Notes under the pieces: generated by a model
Databases searched by the model: none
Told to the model about the DNA's origin: nothing
The model's input: only the letters and a program-made list of their open reading frames with translations
From: TMED14 sp003507115
GTDB taxonomy: Bacteria > Bacteroidota > Bacteroidia > Flavobacteriales > Schleiferiaceae
Reading direction: 5' to 3'
Assembly (NCBI GenBank): GCA_943787925.1
Contig: CALSOH010000001.1
Coordinates: 558,001-622,000, forward strand
Length of the DNA stretch: 64,000 bases
Made by a program: the position numbers and the translations under genes
Shown: positions 45,764 to 55,121 of the stretch, piece by piece
How positions within the stretch are numbered: position 1 is the stretch's first letter
Layout of the letters: every line of letters begins with the position of its first letter

Positions 45764-46432
45764 TTACATACCCGTGGGAGCGACGTAATCGTATCCGGGG
45801 TACTTGGACTTGTTAAAGGTGACTTTCTGCAAGGTAACGCCCTGATTGACATCATATTGTACAATGCGCAAGGTGGTGGTCACGTCATTCGTGCCAAATT
45901 CTTGGTAGGAGTGAATCCGCTTAGTCCGCATGTTGATGCCCAAGACGACGTCTCGGACGTCGACATTGTTTTTGGGTTTCATCCGGATGTAGACAATTTT
46001 CACCCCGTTGGCCACGGTTTCCTCCCCGGCCCATTGAAAATTGGAACCGGTTTCATATTTCTTCACCAAGGCCGCTGGGGTGAATTGCGTTTCGTCTCCA
46101 TCCAACTTGCGAACCACAATCTCTTCGTCCTCTTCACTGACGGTGGTCACGCGGGCTCCTTCCAGGAAGATGAGCTGACCATTTAAAGAGAGTAAAGCTT
46201 TTTCGCCGACAACTTCTACTTTCCCGGAGGTTTTACGCTGGACCTTCTTTCCATCGCGTCCGGGCGCCTCGATGACCATGGTGAACTGAATAGTCTGATC
46301 TGTATAGGCGAGGGTCTTTTTCTCGACTTCTTTGAGCAAGGTCAAGGGGTCTCCGCTTTGCGCCTGCGTGCCAAAAGTGCAGAGGCTAAGTACAACGAGG
46401 GTCGATAGAGTGCGGAAGGTATGTGTCATCAT
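45764..46432 (-). CDS. lolA: LolA-like outer-membrane lipoprotein carrier
   Basis: A 222-residue periplasmic protein with a signal peptide (LSTLVVLSLCTFGTQAQ) and a LolA-like half-barrel (LKEVEKKTLAYTDQTIQFTM at about 33-52, GKVEVVGEKALLSLNGQLIF, TTLRIVQYDVNQG). LolA carries lipoproteins from LolCDE to the outer membrane. The tandem ATG at 46432 overlaps the ftsK TGA, and lptG-like follows, an ftsK-lolA order seen widely in bacteria. Confidence 0.85.
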   Translation of the reverse strand: MMTHTFRTLSTLVVLSLCTFGTQAQSGDPLTLLKEVEKKTLAYTDQTIQFTMVIEAPGRDGKKVQRKTSGKVEVVGEKALLSLNGQLIFLEGARVTTVSEEDEEIVVRKLDGDETQFTPAALVKKYETGSNFQWAGEETVANGVKIVYIRMKPKNNVDVRDVVLGINMRTKRIHSYQEFGTNDVTTTLRIVQYDVNQGVTLQKVTFNKSKYPGYDYVAPTGM

Positions 46433-48795
46433 TGGCCGTTTAGGCGTTCCATTAAATGGTGTTCGTCTTGAATTAGGACTTGGCGGGCTTTGGATCCTTC
46501 AAAAGGCCCCAAAATTCCAGCGTCTTCAAGCTGGTCGATCAATCGGCCGGCCCGGTTGTAGCCCAATTTGAGTTTCCGTTGCAAAAGGGATGCCGAACCT
46601 TGCTGGCTCTGCACGACAATACGCGCCGCATCGACAAACAGGGCATCGCGTTCATCGGCGCTGTAATTGCCTCCGCCACCGGATCCACCTTCTTCCCCAG
46701 AGTATTCAGGGAGGGCATAGGCCTCCGGGTAGGCTTGTTGGGATCCGATAAATTCACAGATATCCTCCACCTCGGGGGTATCCAGGAAGGCGCACTGCAA
46801 GCGGATCAAATCATTGCCTGCGGAAAAGAGCATGTCGCCCTTCCCGATGAGTTGTTCCGCTCCGCCGGCGTCGAGGATGGTCCGGGAGTCGATTTTGGCG
46901 GAAACCTTGAAGGCGATTCGGGCCGGGAAGTTGGCCTTGATGATTCCCGTAATCACATTGACAGACGGACGCTGCGTGGCAATAATCAAGTGAATTCCGA
47001 TGGCACGCGCAAGCTGGGCCAGACGTGCAATGGGGGTTTCGACCTCTTTGCCGGCCGTCATAATCAAATCGGCGAATTCATCGATCACGAGGATGATGTA
47101 GGGCAAGTAGCGGTGCCCTTCTTCGGGATTGAGTTTGCGGCTCGTGAATTTTTGGTTGTACTCCTTGATGTTCCGCACCATGGCGTCCTTGAGCAGGTCA
47201 TAGCGGTCGTCCATCTCGATACAGAGTGAGTTCAACGTGTGAATCACCTTGGTTGTATCCGTGATAATGGCCTCTTCGGTACCGGGGAGCTTGGCTAAGA
47301 AGTGACGCTCAATCTTGTTGTAGAGCGTCAATTCCACTTTTTTGGGATCGACGAGGACAAATTTCACCTCTGAGGGATGCTTTTTGTACAGGATGGAAGC
47401 CAAAAGGGCGTTCAGTCCCACCGACTTTCCCTGGCCCGTAGCACCGGCCATCAGCAGGTGGGGCATTTTGGCCAAATCCGCCACAAACACCTCGTTGCTA
47501 ATGGTTTTACCCAAGGCTATCGGCAAGTCCATCGTGGTATTCTGGAATTTTTCCGAAGAGAGCACGGCCTTCATGCTCACCATCTGCGGACTGCGGTTGG
47601 GCACCTCAATACCGATGGTACCCCGTCCGGGAATGGGGGCAATGATCCGAATGCCCAAAGCACTCAAGCTGAGCGCGATGTCGTCTTCCAAACTTTTGAT
47701 TTTGGAGATGCGGATGCCGGCTTCAGGCACAATTTCATACAGGGTCACCGTCGGGCCCACGGCGGCTTTGATTTTCGAAATCTCAATCTTGTAGTTGCGC
47801 AGCGTTTCGATGATGCGCTCCTTGTTGGCTTCCAATTCTTCGGCGTCCACTTTGGCGTTCCCTACGGGCATGTCGACCAAAAGGCTCAATTTAGGAAACT
47901 GGTAACGGGAAAGGTCTGCACGCGGATCGTAGGCCGTCGCCAAAGAACCTTTGGGCGCTTCCTCCTCATTCTCGGCAAACACCTCGCTTTGAAGGGGAAT
48001 AGGCTCCACGGTCTCCAAGGGTAAATCAACCACTACGGGTTGAGGGGGAGCCACGGGCAGGATGGGGTCCGGAGTCTCTAACGGATCTTCCCCCAGATTC
48101 CATTCTACTTCTTCTGCGGGGTCATCGGGCAAGGGCTCCAAATCCTCGTCATCGTCTTCTGGGCCCCGTTCATCATTCCAGGGGGCTGGCTCTTTGGCTT
48201 TTCGCCAGGTTTGCGGGGTCATCTTAAATAACCACACGACGTGGGCAGAGGTGATCGTCAGCCATGCAAACCAAGCACCCACCACACCCATGAACTGGCT
48301 GGACCAAAAAGCGAGGTAATGCCCAAGATTGCCCACATAAACATCCGAGAAACCAAAAGGAAGCAGGGCGGTTCCCATGCCCAATAAAAAAGTCCAAACT
48401 AAAATTCGGCGCAACCAAGTCAGTGGTTTGAATGGGATATGCAACCCCCATTTCAGCCCCAGCAAGATCAGCCAAGTAAGCGGCAACAAAAAGGTCCAGC
48501 CAAAGCTTTTGACGGTGAGATAAAAGCCGACTGCCGCGCCGAGCTTCCCGAAAGTATTGGCCATTTGAACTTCGGGGTCCCAAAGGATTTGGCTAAAATT
48601 CCCTTCAAAGGAGCTGTAATCCGCGGACCAGGAAAGGAGCGAGGACATGCTCGAAAGCCAGGCAAACCCTGCGATGAAGGTCAAGGATATCCCGAAAACG
48701 GCGTGGAGTGACTTGTTCGTCTTCACATCAGACCAAACCTGTGTAATGGGGCCCAATACGGAGGAGGTAGAGGAGGTTTTTGCCTTTTTTGCCAT
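46429..48795 (-). CDS. ftsK: DNA translocase FtsK
   Basis: A 788-residue division and chromosome-segregation translocase. About four N-terminal helices anchor it at the septum, then an acidic Pro-rich linker (about 205-300) leads to the motor: Walker A MAGATGQGKSVGLNALLA (about 446-463) and Walker B YIILVIDEFADLIM (about 580). The C-terminal gamma winged helix (ALFVDAARIVVQSQQGSASLL, split, to GRLIDQLEDAGILGP) reads KOPS sites. First gene of a six-gene operon; -7 box at 48816-48823 gives a leader of about 16 nt. Confidence 0.96.
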   Translation of the reverse strand: MAKKAKTSSTSSVLGPITQVWSDVKTNKSLHAVFGISLTFIAGFAWLSSMSSLLSWSADYSSFEGNFSQILWDPEVQMANTFGKLGAAVGFYLTVKSFGWTFLLPLTWLILLGLKWGLHIPFKPLTWLRRILVWTFLLGMGTALLPFGFSDVYVGNLGHYLAFWSSQFMGVVGAWFAWLTITSAHVVWLFKMTPQTWRKAKEPAPWNDERGPEDDDEDLEPLPDDPAEEVEWNLGEDPLETPDPILPVAPPQPVVVDLPLETVEPIPLQSEVFAENEEEAPKGSLATAYDPRADLSRYQFPKLSLLVDMPVGNAKVDAEELEANKERIIETLRNYKIEISKIKAAVGPTVTLYEIVPEAGIRISKIKSLEDDIALSLSALGIRIIAPIPGRGTIGIEVPNRSPQMVSMKAVLSSEKFQNTTMDLPIALGKTISNEVFVADLAKMPHLLMAGATGQGKSVGLNALLASILYKKHPSEVKFVLVDPKKVELTLYNKIERHFLAKLPGTEEAIITDTTKVIHTLNSLCIEMDDRYDLLKDAMVRNIKEYNQKFTSRKLNPEEGHRYLPYIILVIDEFADLIMTAGKEVETPIARLAQLARAIGIHLIIATQRPSVNVITGIIKANFPARIAFKVSAKIDSRTILDAGGAEQLIGKGDMLFSAGNDLIRLQCAFLDTPEVEDICEFIGSQQAYPEAYALPEYSGEEGGSGGGGNYSADERDALFVDAARIVVQSQQGSASLLQRKLKLGYNRAGRLIDQLEDAGILGPFEGSKARQVLIQDEHHLMERLNGQ

Positions 48796-48815
48796 GGGGT
48801 AATCTTCCTAAGTCT

Positions 48816-48823
48816 CAAAGGTA
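48816..48823 (-). promoter_or_regulatory. -7 box (TACCTTTG) for the ftsK operon
   Basis: Perfect TAnnTTTG on the minus strand, 20 nt before the ftsK ATG, 10 bp from the opposing arginase -7 box. Confidence 0.55.
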
Positions 48824-48833
48824 GGCCAATTCC

Positions 48834-48841
48834 TACCTTTG
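48834..48841 (+). promoter_or_regulatory. -7 box (TACCTTTG) 5 nt before the arginase start
   Basis: Perfect TAnnTTTG followed by CCCAT and ATG, predicting a leaderless or near-leaderless arginase mRNA. Confidence 0.6.
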
Positions 48842-48846
48842 CCCAT

Positions 48847-49803
48847 ATGCTTCAACTCATCACTGCTATGTCCGAATTGGGCGCCGGAACCCGGGGCTCC
48901 AGTTTGGGCTATGCCGCCATCCGTGGGGCTTCCTTCCATATCCAGCCAAAGTTTTTCCGAAGCTTAGCTCCGCGCAAGGTCCAAACGAACAATGCCCTGC
49001 TCTACCGCCATCCCGAATCGCCCTACGGCAAGCGGATACGCGGCATTGTGCGGATGTACCGACGCATTTCTGCGGTGGTAGCGGAAACCCTGGACGATGG
49101 GCAGTTTCCCATTGTCATCAGCGGGGACCACTCCAATGCAGGCGGGACCATTGCGGGAATTAAACAAGCTTTTCCGCTTTCACGACTTGGGGTTGTCTGG
49201 ATTGACGCGCATGCGGACTTGCATTCTCCCTACACTTCTCCTTCGGGAAACATGCATGGCATGCCCCTAGCTACCGCGATTGGTGCGGACAATGTATCAT
49301 GTAAAATCAACGACCCTAGCCCTGTCACAGTGGACGCCTGGCAAAAGCTCAAAGGCCATCCACAGCGGGTGAAGCCTTCTGATGTAGCCTTTATTGGCTT
49401 GCGTTCTACCGAAGCCCCGGAAGATCATCTCATCGCAGAGCATGACATGCGCGTCCATCGGGTTCCGGAAGTGCGTCAAAAGGGGCTCGACGCGGTCGTC
49501 GATGAGGTCATGACTCAACTAAGTGACTGCGATATGGTCTACATATCCTTCGATGTGGACAGCATGGATCCCAGTATTTCTCAGGGAACTGGCACACCTG
49601 TTGAAGGGGGATTCACCTTGGAGGAGGCGCGCGGGTTGTTAGATTTATTCGCGGACCAGCCCAAAGTGATGTGTATGGAATTCACAGAAATTAATCCGCT
49701 TTTGGACAACGGCGGCAACGCGATGGGAACGGCGGCCTTTACTTTACTGCAGAGCACCGTCGATCGATTGCAAGAACGTCTCGGATTGAGAGGATCATTT
49801 TAA
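48847..49803 (+). CDS. rocF: Arginase (ureohydrolase family)
   Basis: A 318-residue manganese ureohydrolase. Metal-binding motifs appear in order: SGDHSNAGGTIAG (about 97-109), VVWIDAHADLHSPYTSPSGNMHG (split, about 119-141) and YISFDVDSMDPSIS (about 233-246). The NMHGMP segment and dual DAHAD/SFDVDS pattern favour arginase over agmatinase or formimidoylglutamase. It hydrolyses arginine to ornithine and urea. It precedes argS by 8 bp, an arginine-themed pair. hutG function is an alternative, given hutH in the window. Confidence 0.82.
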   Translation: MLQLITAMSELGAGTRGSSLGYAAIRGASFHIQPKFFRSLAPRKVQTNNALLYRHPESPYGKRIRGIVRMYRRISAVVAETLDDGQFPIVISGDHSNAGGTIAGIKQAFPLSRLGVVWIDAHADLHSPYTSPSGNMHGMPLATAIGADNVSCKINDPSPVTVDAWQKLKGHPQRVKPSDVAFIGLRSTEAPEDHLIAEHDMRVHRVPEVRQKGLDAVVDEVMTQLSDCDMVYISFDVDSMDPSISQGTGTPVEGGFTLEEARGLLDLFADQPKVMCMEFTEINPLLDNGGNAMGTAAFTLLQSTVDRLQERLGLRGSF

Positions 49804-49811
49804 AGGAAACC

Positions 49812-51581
49812 ATGAATACCGGATTGGAAGCGATCATCTCCGCCACTTTAGAACGTCTTTTTGGCCTCCACGAGGCGCCGATTGATTTGCAAGAAACCCG
49901 CAAAGAGTTTGACGGAGATGTCACCCTCGTGGTTTTTCCCTATGTGAAAGCGAGCCGGATGAGCCCCGAAGCAACGGCCCAGGCCATTGGTTTGGCCCTT
50001 CAAGAGGCGTGCGCCGAAGTCCAAGGATTTAACGTAGTCAAGGGATTCCTGAACCTGACCTTGTCCGAGGCGACCCTTCAGTCTACCATGGATGCCATAT
50101 GCGCGGATGCGCACTGGGGCATCACGCCCGTGGATACGTCTCTGCCGGCGGCTATGGTGGAGTATTCTTCCCCGAATACCAACAAGCCCTTGCACTTGGG
50201 TCATATTCGCAACAATCTTTTGGGCTACTCGGTGGCGCAACTGATCCAAGCGACGGGAAAGCCCGTTGTACAAGTCCAAATCATCAACGACCGAGGGGTG
50301 CATATCTGCAAAAGCATGTACGCCTGGAAGATGTATGGGGAAGGGGAGACGCCCGAATCATCCGGGCTGAAGGGCGATCACCTAGTAGGCAAATACTACG
50401 TGCGCTTCGACCAGCAACTCAAACTGGAAGCGGAAGCGCTCATTCAAGGCGGCATGGAGGCCGACCAAGCGAAGAAGGAGGCCCCATGCATGAAAGCGGT
50501 GCAGCAGATGCTGCTGGATTGGGAAGCCGGAGATCCGGAGGTCATGGAACTTTGGAAGACCATGAATGCCTGGGTTTACGAAGGATTCAATGCAACCTAC
50601 CAGCGTTTGGGCGTGCACTTTGACAAGAACTATTACGAGTCGGAAACCTATGTCTTGGGAAAGAAGGACATCGAGGAGGGCCTCGCCAAAGGCGTATTCT
50701 ATCGCCGCGACGACGGTTCCGTATGGATTGATCTAAGGCCCGAAGGCTTGGATGAAAAATTGGTCCTCCGCCAGGACGGTACCTCCGTCTACATGACCCA
50801 AGACATTGGTACGGCGATTCAACGCTTTGCGGATTTCTCCATGGATTCGCTGACTTATGTCGTGGGCAATGAACAAGATTACCACTTCAAGGTCCTCTTT
50901 TTGATTCTTCAAAAACTTGGCTATACCTGGGCCAGCACGCTATCTCATTTGTCCTACGGCATGGTGGATTTGCCTTCAGGCCGAATGAAATCCCGGGAAG
51001 GCACCGTGGTCGATGCAGACGACCTCCTCGATGTAATGGAGGCTACGGCCAAAAGACTCTCGGAAGAGCTGGGTAAAGTAGAGGGCATGGACGACACCCA
51101 GCGCGCGGCTTTGTACCGTACCCTGGGCCATGGGGCACTGAAATACTACATCCTTAAGGTCGATCCCCGGAAACGCATGGTATTCAATCCGGAAGAGTCC
51201 ATTGATTTCAACGGGCACACCGGCCCCTTCTTGCAATACACCCATGCCCGCATCTGTTCTATCCTCCGCAAAGCGGGGGAGGTTGGGGCATGGTCTTGGG
51301 AGGATGTGCGGCTAGCCCCCAAGGAAAAAGAAGTCATTAAAGTCTTGGCAAAATTCCCGGAAACGGTCCAAAAAGCCGCAGCTGACCAGAATCCAAGCGA
51401 TGTAGCGAACTACCTCTATGAACTGGCTAAAACCTACAACGGTTTCTATCAGGTGCATTCCGTCCTGAATGCAGAAACGCCGCACGTGGCGGCGTTTCGG
51501 GTGATGCTTTCCCGCCAAGTGGCAGGGGTGCTCCAACGGGGCTTATCCCTTTTGGGGATCACAGCGCCGGAAAAGATGTAA
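49812..51581 (+). CDS. argS: Arginyl-tRNA synthetase
   Basis: A 589-residue class I synthetase. The Add1 N-terminal domain (about 1-90) precedes the HIGH-type motif in SSPNTNKPLHLGHIRNNLLG (split, about 116-135). The C-terminal DALR anticodon-binding domain begins FLQYTHARICSILR (about 475) and ends near LLGITAPEKM. A canonical KMSKS is replaced by the class-typical MKSREGT (about 392-398). Ends base-to-base with the convergent C1 peptidase gene. Confidence 0.97.
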   Translation: MNTGLEAIISATLERLFGLHEAPIDLQETRKEFDGDVTLVVFPYVKASRMSPEATAQAIGLALQEACAEVQGFNVVKGFLNLTLSEATLQSTMDAICADAHWGITPVDTSLPAAMVEYSSPNTNKPLHLGHIRNNLLGYSVAQLIQATGKPVVQVQIINDRGVHICKSMYAWKMYGEGETPESSGLKGDHLVGKYYVRFDQQLKLEAEALIQGGMEADQAKKEAPCMKAVQQMLLDWEAGDPEVMELWKTMNAWVYEGFNATYQRLGVHFDKNYYESETYVLGKKDIEEGLAKGVFYRRDDGSVWIDLRPEGLDEKLVLRQDGTSVYMTQDIGTAIQRFADFSMDSLTYVVGNEQDYHFKVLFLILQKLGYTWASTLSHLSYGMVDLPSGRMKSREGTVVDADDLLDVMEATAKRLSEELGKVEGMDDTQRAALYRTLGHGALKYYILKVDPRKRMVFNPEESIDFNGHTGPFLQYTHARICSILRKAGEVGAWSWEDVRLAPKEKEVIKVLAKFPETVQKAAADQNPSDVANYLYELAKTYNGFYQVHSVLNAETPHVAAFRVMLSRQVAGVLQRGLSLLGITAPEKM

Positions 51582-52761
51582 TTACATGCCTTTGGCAATC
51601 TTTTTGGGCACACCGTCCTTGTGCAAGAGAATGGACAAGGTCTTGTAGCGCACAAAGGCTTCGGAGGCATAGATGTAGCCGCTGCGGTATGGGTTTTCAC
51701 GTTCGCCCCAAGAATTCTTTACGATGTAATAGATGCCGCCGTTCTGGTCCGCTACTTTTCCTATGATCTGCATGCCATGGTCATCCGTGGACTCATAGTT
51801 GTCGTAGGCGATCTGACGGATTTCTTGCGTCACAACCATTTCCTCGTGCGGGCCGGTGTACACATTGCTCTTCTCTTCGTCACTCATCTTGCTCCATGGT
51901 TTGGCTGGAAGCACGGCTACGCCGTTTTTCAATGAAAAGCCCTTTTCAGACACGTCTGTAGCCCAGGCAATAGTGTAGCCGTTTTCCAAAGCATGGTCAA
52001 TGGTGGCCATCATGTCATCCAAAGGAACGTTGTAGGAAAGACCCCAAGTCCAGTTATCGGGCACTTCAATGGCAAACCAAGATTGGAAGGGATGGTGTGT
52101 GTAGGAGGTGAGCTGGACGTAGTCGTCGGGATTAATGCCCAATACTTGGTCCGCAAAGGTCCGCGGGCGTGTAGGACTTGCCATTGTATTTGAACATGCT
52201 GGGTTCAGCGCCCAAGTAAGCGTCCAAAACGCCCGTAAATCCTTGCTTCCAAACAGGAGTGAGGGTGCCCGAATTCTTGTTTACCACCGCGTCTACGACT
52301 CCTTTGAGGGCGGCCTCCAATTCATCATGATCATTGTAGTCCTTGCCGTAGTTGAGTCCCGCATAGGCCTCCTGGGGAACGGCACCGTAATGTTTGATCA
52401 CATAGAGCATGTCGGGCATGGCGCCGCCTTGGGCGAAATTGAGGTAACCATGGAGGCGCACGTAGCGATCAGCTTTGTCTTGGTACACTTTGCGCACGGT
52501 GTACATCTCGGACAAGTCCATCACGGGCTTGCCCATGCGAATCAATTCGGACTCAATAAAGCCCGTCGTGGAGTAGGACCAGCAGGTGCCCGTCGATCCT
52601 TGGTTTTTCACCGGGGTGGCTTCAAGGTCCACGAGCGTTTTGAATTCAAACGTAGCGCCATCTGTCGCGCCATTGCCCGCCACCTTGTTGATCAAGTTGA
52701 CCTGGGCTGTCATGCTGAGTGATGAAATCGCTAAAGCACTGAAAATAATGGTCTTATTCAT
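51582..52761 (-). CDS. Secreted C1 (bleomycin hydrolase-like) cysteine peptidase, frameshifted
   Basis: One gene split over two frames. Part 1 (ATG 52761) has a signal peptide (FSALAISSLSMTAQ) and the catalytic Cys in QGSTGTCWSYSTTGF; it reads into GKSYTP at about 52169. Part 2 resumes RTFADQVLGINPDDYV at about 52164 and contains the His (STDDHGMQIIG) and Asn (IVKNSWGE) of the triad. The sequence at the break, ACGCCCGCGG, has one surplus base, and the total length is 3n+1. Without it the product would be 392 residues, a normal secreted PepC/BLH-like peptidase. True lesion or sequencing error cannot be told apart. Confidence 0.85.
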
Positions 52762-52780
52762 TGTTAGATAAATTAAAAAT

Positions 52781-53665
52781 TTAACGCTTATAGGCCACGG
52801 GGGCATCCTTCAAGCCACCCGAATAATCATAGAATCCCCGTCCGGACTTCACCCCGAGGTCGCCCGCCGTAACCAGGTTGACGAGCAAAGGGTTGGGCGC
52901 ATATTTGGGCTGGCCCAGGCCTTCGTGGAGCACTTTTAGAATGCTCAGACAGACGTCCAGGCCGATAAAATCGGCTAGTTGCAAGGGCCCCATGGGATGG
53001 GCCATGCCCAACTTCATAATGCCATCAATCTCCGCTACGCCCGCCACACCCGTTTGCAGGGCCTCGACCGCTTCGTTAATCATGGGCATGAGAATGCGGT
53101 TGGCCACAAAGCCGGGATAGTCGTTGCAGGAAATAGGGATTTTACCGAGGGCTTCGGAAAGCGCAATGACCGCTTGGGTCGTGGCCACCGAGGTTTTGTA
53201 CCCGCAGATAATTTCGACCAACTTCATGACGGGAACCGGATTCATGAAGTGCATGCCAATGACCTGCTCGGGGCGCTTCGTCACGGCGGCAATCTTGCCA
53301 ATAGAAATGGAAGAGGTGTTGCTGGCTAAGATGCAGCCCGCAGGAGCTAAAGCATCGAGGTCCCGAAAAATCTGAAGCTTCAGATCTTCCCGCTCCGTGG
53401 CGGCTTCGACCACTAAGTCCGCGTGTGCCACGGCCGAGGCGAGATCCATGGAGGATACGATTCGGCCGAGTGCGGCTTTCGCATCAGCAGCCGTCAAGAG
53501 GTCTTTAGACACCTGTCGGTCTAGGTTTTTTTGGATGGTTCCCAATGCCCGGTCCAAGGCAGGTTGGGCAATGTCATACAGGGTGACGGAATAGCCGCTG
53601 GTGGCAAATACATGGGCGATTCCATTGCCCATGGTTCCAGCCCCCAATACAGTAACGTGTTTCAT
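52781..53665 (-). CDS. 3-hydroxybutyryl/3-hydroxyacyl-CoA dehydrogenase
   Basis: A 294-residue NAD(P)-dependent enzyme oxidising 3-hydroxyacyl-CoA, or reducing acetoacetyl-CoA. N-terminal Rossmann motif GAGTMGNGIAHVFATSGYSV (about 7-26), substrate segment SNTSSISIGKIA, the catalytic His and Asn in GMHFMNPVPVMKLVEII (about 137-153), and C-terminal GPLQLADFIGLDV. Probably acts with the acyl-CoA dehydrogenase at 18.1 kb in fatty-acid or amino-acid catabolism. A one-mismatch -7 box (53671-53678, TATCTTTC) lies 5 nt before the ATG. Confidence 0.93.
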   Translation of the reverse strand: MKHVTVLGAGTMGNGIAHVFATSGYSVTLYDIAQPALDRALGTIQKNLDRQVSKDLLTAADAKAALGRIVSSMDLASAVAHADLVVEAATEREDLKLQIFRDLDALAPAGCILASNTSSISIGKIAAVTKRPEQVIGMHFMNPVPVMKLVEIICGYKTSVATTQAVIALSEALGKIPISCNDYPGFVANRILMPMINEAVEALQTGVAGVAEIDGIMKLGMAHPMGPLQLADFIGLDVCLSILKVLHEGLGQPKYAPNPLLVNLVTAGDLGVKSGRGFYDYSGGLKDAPVAYKR

Positions 53666-53670
53666 AGACC

Positions 53671-53678
53671 GAAAGATA
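53671..53678 (-). promoter_or_regulatory. Imperfect -7 box (TATCTTTC) 5 nt before a start codon
   Basis: One mismatch to TAnnTTTG on the minus strand, followed by GGTCT and the ATG of the 3-hydroxyacyl-CoA dehydrogenase gene. Confidence 0.35.
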
Positions 53679-53687
53679 GGGAAGCAT

Positions 53688-55121
53688 TCACTTCCCGCGG
53701 CCCTGGATCACCGTCCAAACGGTATAAATCGCCACCTTGATGTCATTGAAAAACGACATGTTTTCGATGTAGACCAAGTCGTATTCCATGCGACGAATCA
53801 TCTGGTCGACTGAGCTGGCATAGCCATAGCGCACCATGCCCCAGCTCGTAATGCCCGGCTGTACTTTGTAGATGTGCCGGTATTGAGGCGCTTTTTCAAG
53901 GATTTGGTCGGCAAAGTAGGCCCGTTCAGGGCGAGGCCCTACGAGGCTCATGTCCCCAGTCAAGACATTCCAAAACTGGGGCAACTCGTCCAGCCGATAC
54001 TTACGTAGAAAGCGGCCGATGCCTGTAATTCGGGGGTCTTCTTCAGAGCTCAACTGCGGACCGGCGGACTCTGCCCCCATGTGCATGGAACGGAATTTCA
54101 AAATCTTGAATGTCCGCGCATGTTTACCCAGGCGCTCCTGCCGGAAAAAAGCGGGTCCACCATCCCGCATGACGACGAAGGCCACAACGAGGAGTAGGGG
54201 ACTTAAACAAAGCAAAGCGAGAGCGGAAATTCCAATATCTGCTAAACGCTTCGTATTGCGCTGCCAAGGATCCATAGGCTCCAAATGCCATTCCATCAGA
54301 GGCAAACCATGTTCGTCGATGTCCACCATACCTGAAAGAATTCCATACGTATCAGGAAGCATAAAGATGCGAGCACCTAATATTTCCAGGTCCAAAATCA
54401 AAGGGGTCAAGCGATCGTGCTGATTTCCGGGGATGGCGAGAATGCAATCCTCGACATGGAGGCGTTCCACGAGCGCCTTGACGTCGGATGCCTTCCCGAG
54501 CATAGGCAAATTGTTCAAGGGCGTTTTGTCTCCGTTTTCCTCGGTGTTGATCCACCCCGCCAATACTTCGCCTGAAGCGTGGGCATGCCGAACTAAACCT
54601 TCCATGTTCTGGGTGAGAACACTACGCTCCCCAATTAGGAGGGTGGGGAAGGTGAACTTCTTGCGCTTGATCCGAAGCCGAATGAGGTAGCCCAGGCAGA
54701 CCTTTCCCGCAATGGTCCACACCAAGAGGGTTCCGGCAAAGAGTCCGGCGCTTTTGAAGTACCCCGAATAGGCATCCACAAAATCATCCAATAGGAAAAA
54801 GATAAAATAGCAGACACTGAATACCATCCACACCTGGAGTGCTCGGCTCAGTTCCTTGAGTCGGGATTTGCGCAACGGACGAAGGTAGAGGCCGACCAAT
54901 CCCATGGCGCTTACCCACATGCCCGCAGTGAGCAGGGCACCATACAGGTAGAAATTGTCCCAGGCCATTTCAGGCACCCCAAAACGCGCAGGTTCTAAAA
55001 CATTCTTACGAAAGGTGTACAAGAGGGTGTACGCCAAGAATCCCCCCAGAAAGTCCCAGGCGAGATAGACAAAACGCCAGGCTTGTGCGACCCGAAATAA
55101 CCGTGGACTGCGCGGACTCAT
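53688..55121 (-). CDS. Exopolysaccharide polyprenyl glycosylphosphotransferase (WcaJ-like)
   Basis: A 477-residue enzyme: four or so N-terminal helices (about 15-150), a CoA-binding-like loop domain, another helix (IGISALALLCLSPLLLVVAFVV), then the sugar transferase domain with FFRQERLGKHARTFKILKFRSM (split, about 325-346), YRLDELPQFWNVLTGDMSLVGPRPE (split, about 385-409) and a C-terminal LVYIENMSFFNDIKVAIYT. It moves a sugar-1-phosphate to undecaprenyl phosphate, starting exopolysaccharide or O-antigen synthesis. ATGA overlap with the upstream lipoprotein gene. No glycosyltransferase cluster follows. Confidence 0.92.
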   Translation of the reverse strand: MSPRSPRLFRVAQAWRFVYLAWDFLGGFLAYTLLYTFRKNVLEPARFGVPEMAWDNFYLYGALLTAGMWVSAMGLVGLYLRPLRKSRLKELSRALQVWMVFSVCYFIFFLLDDFVDAYSGYFKSAGLFAGTLLVWTIAGKVCLGYLIRLRIKRKKFTFPTLLIGERSVLTQNMEGLVRHAHASGEVLAGWINTEENGDKTPLNNLPMLGKASDVKALVERLHVEDCILAIPGNQHDRLTPLILDLEILGARIFMLPDTYGILSGMVDIDEHGLPLMEWHLEPMDPWQRNTKRLADIGISALALLCLSPLLLVVAFVVMRDGGPAFFRQERLGKHARTFKILKFRSMHMGAESAGPQLSSEEDPRITGIGRFLRKYRLDELPQFWNVLTGDMSLVGPRPERAYFADQILEKAPQYRHIYKVQPGITSWGMVRYGYASSVDQMIRRMEYDLVYIENMSFFNDIKVAIYTVWTVIQGRGK

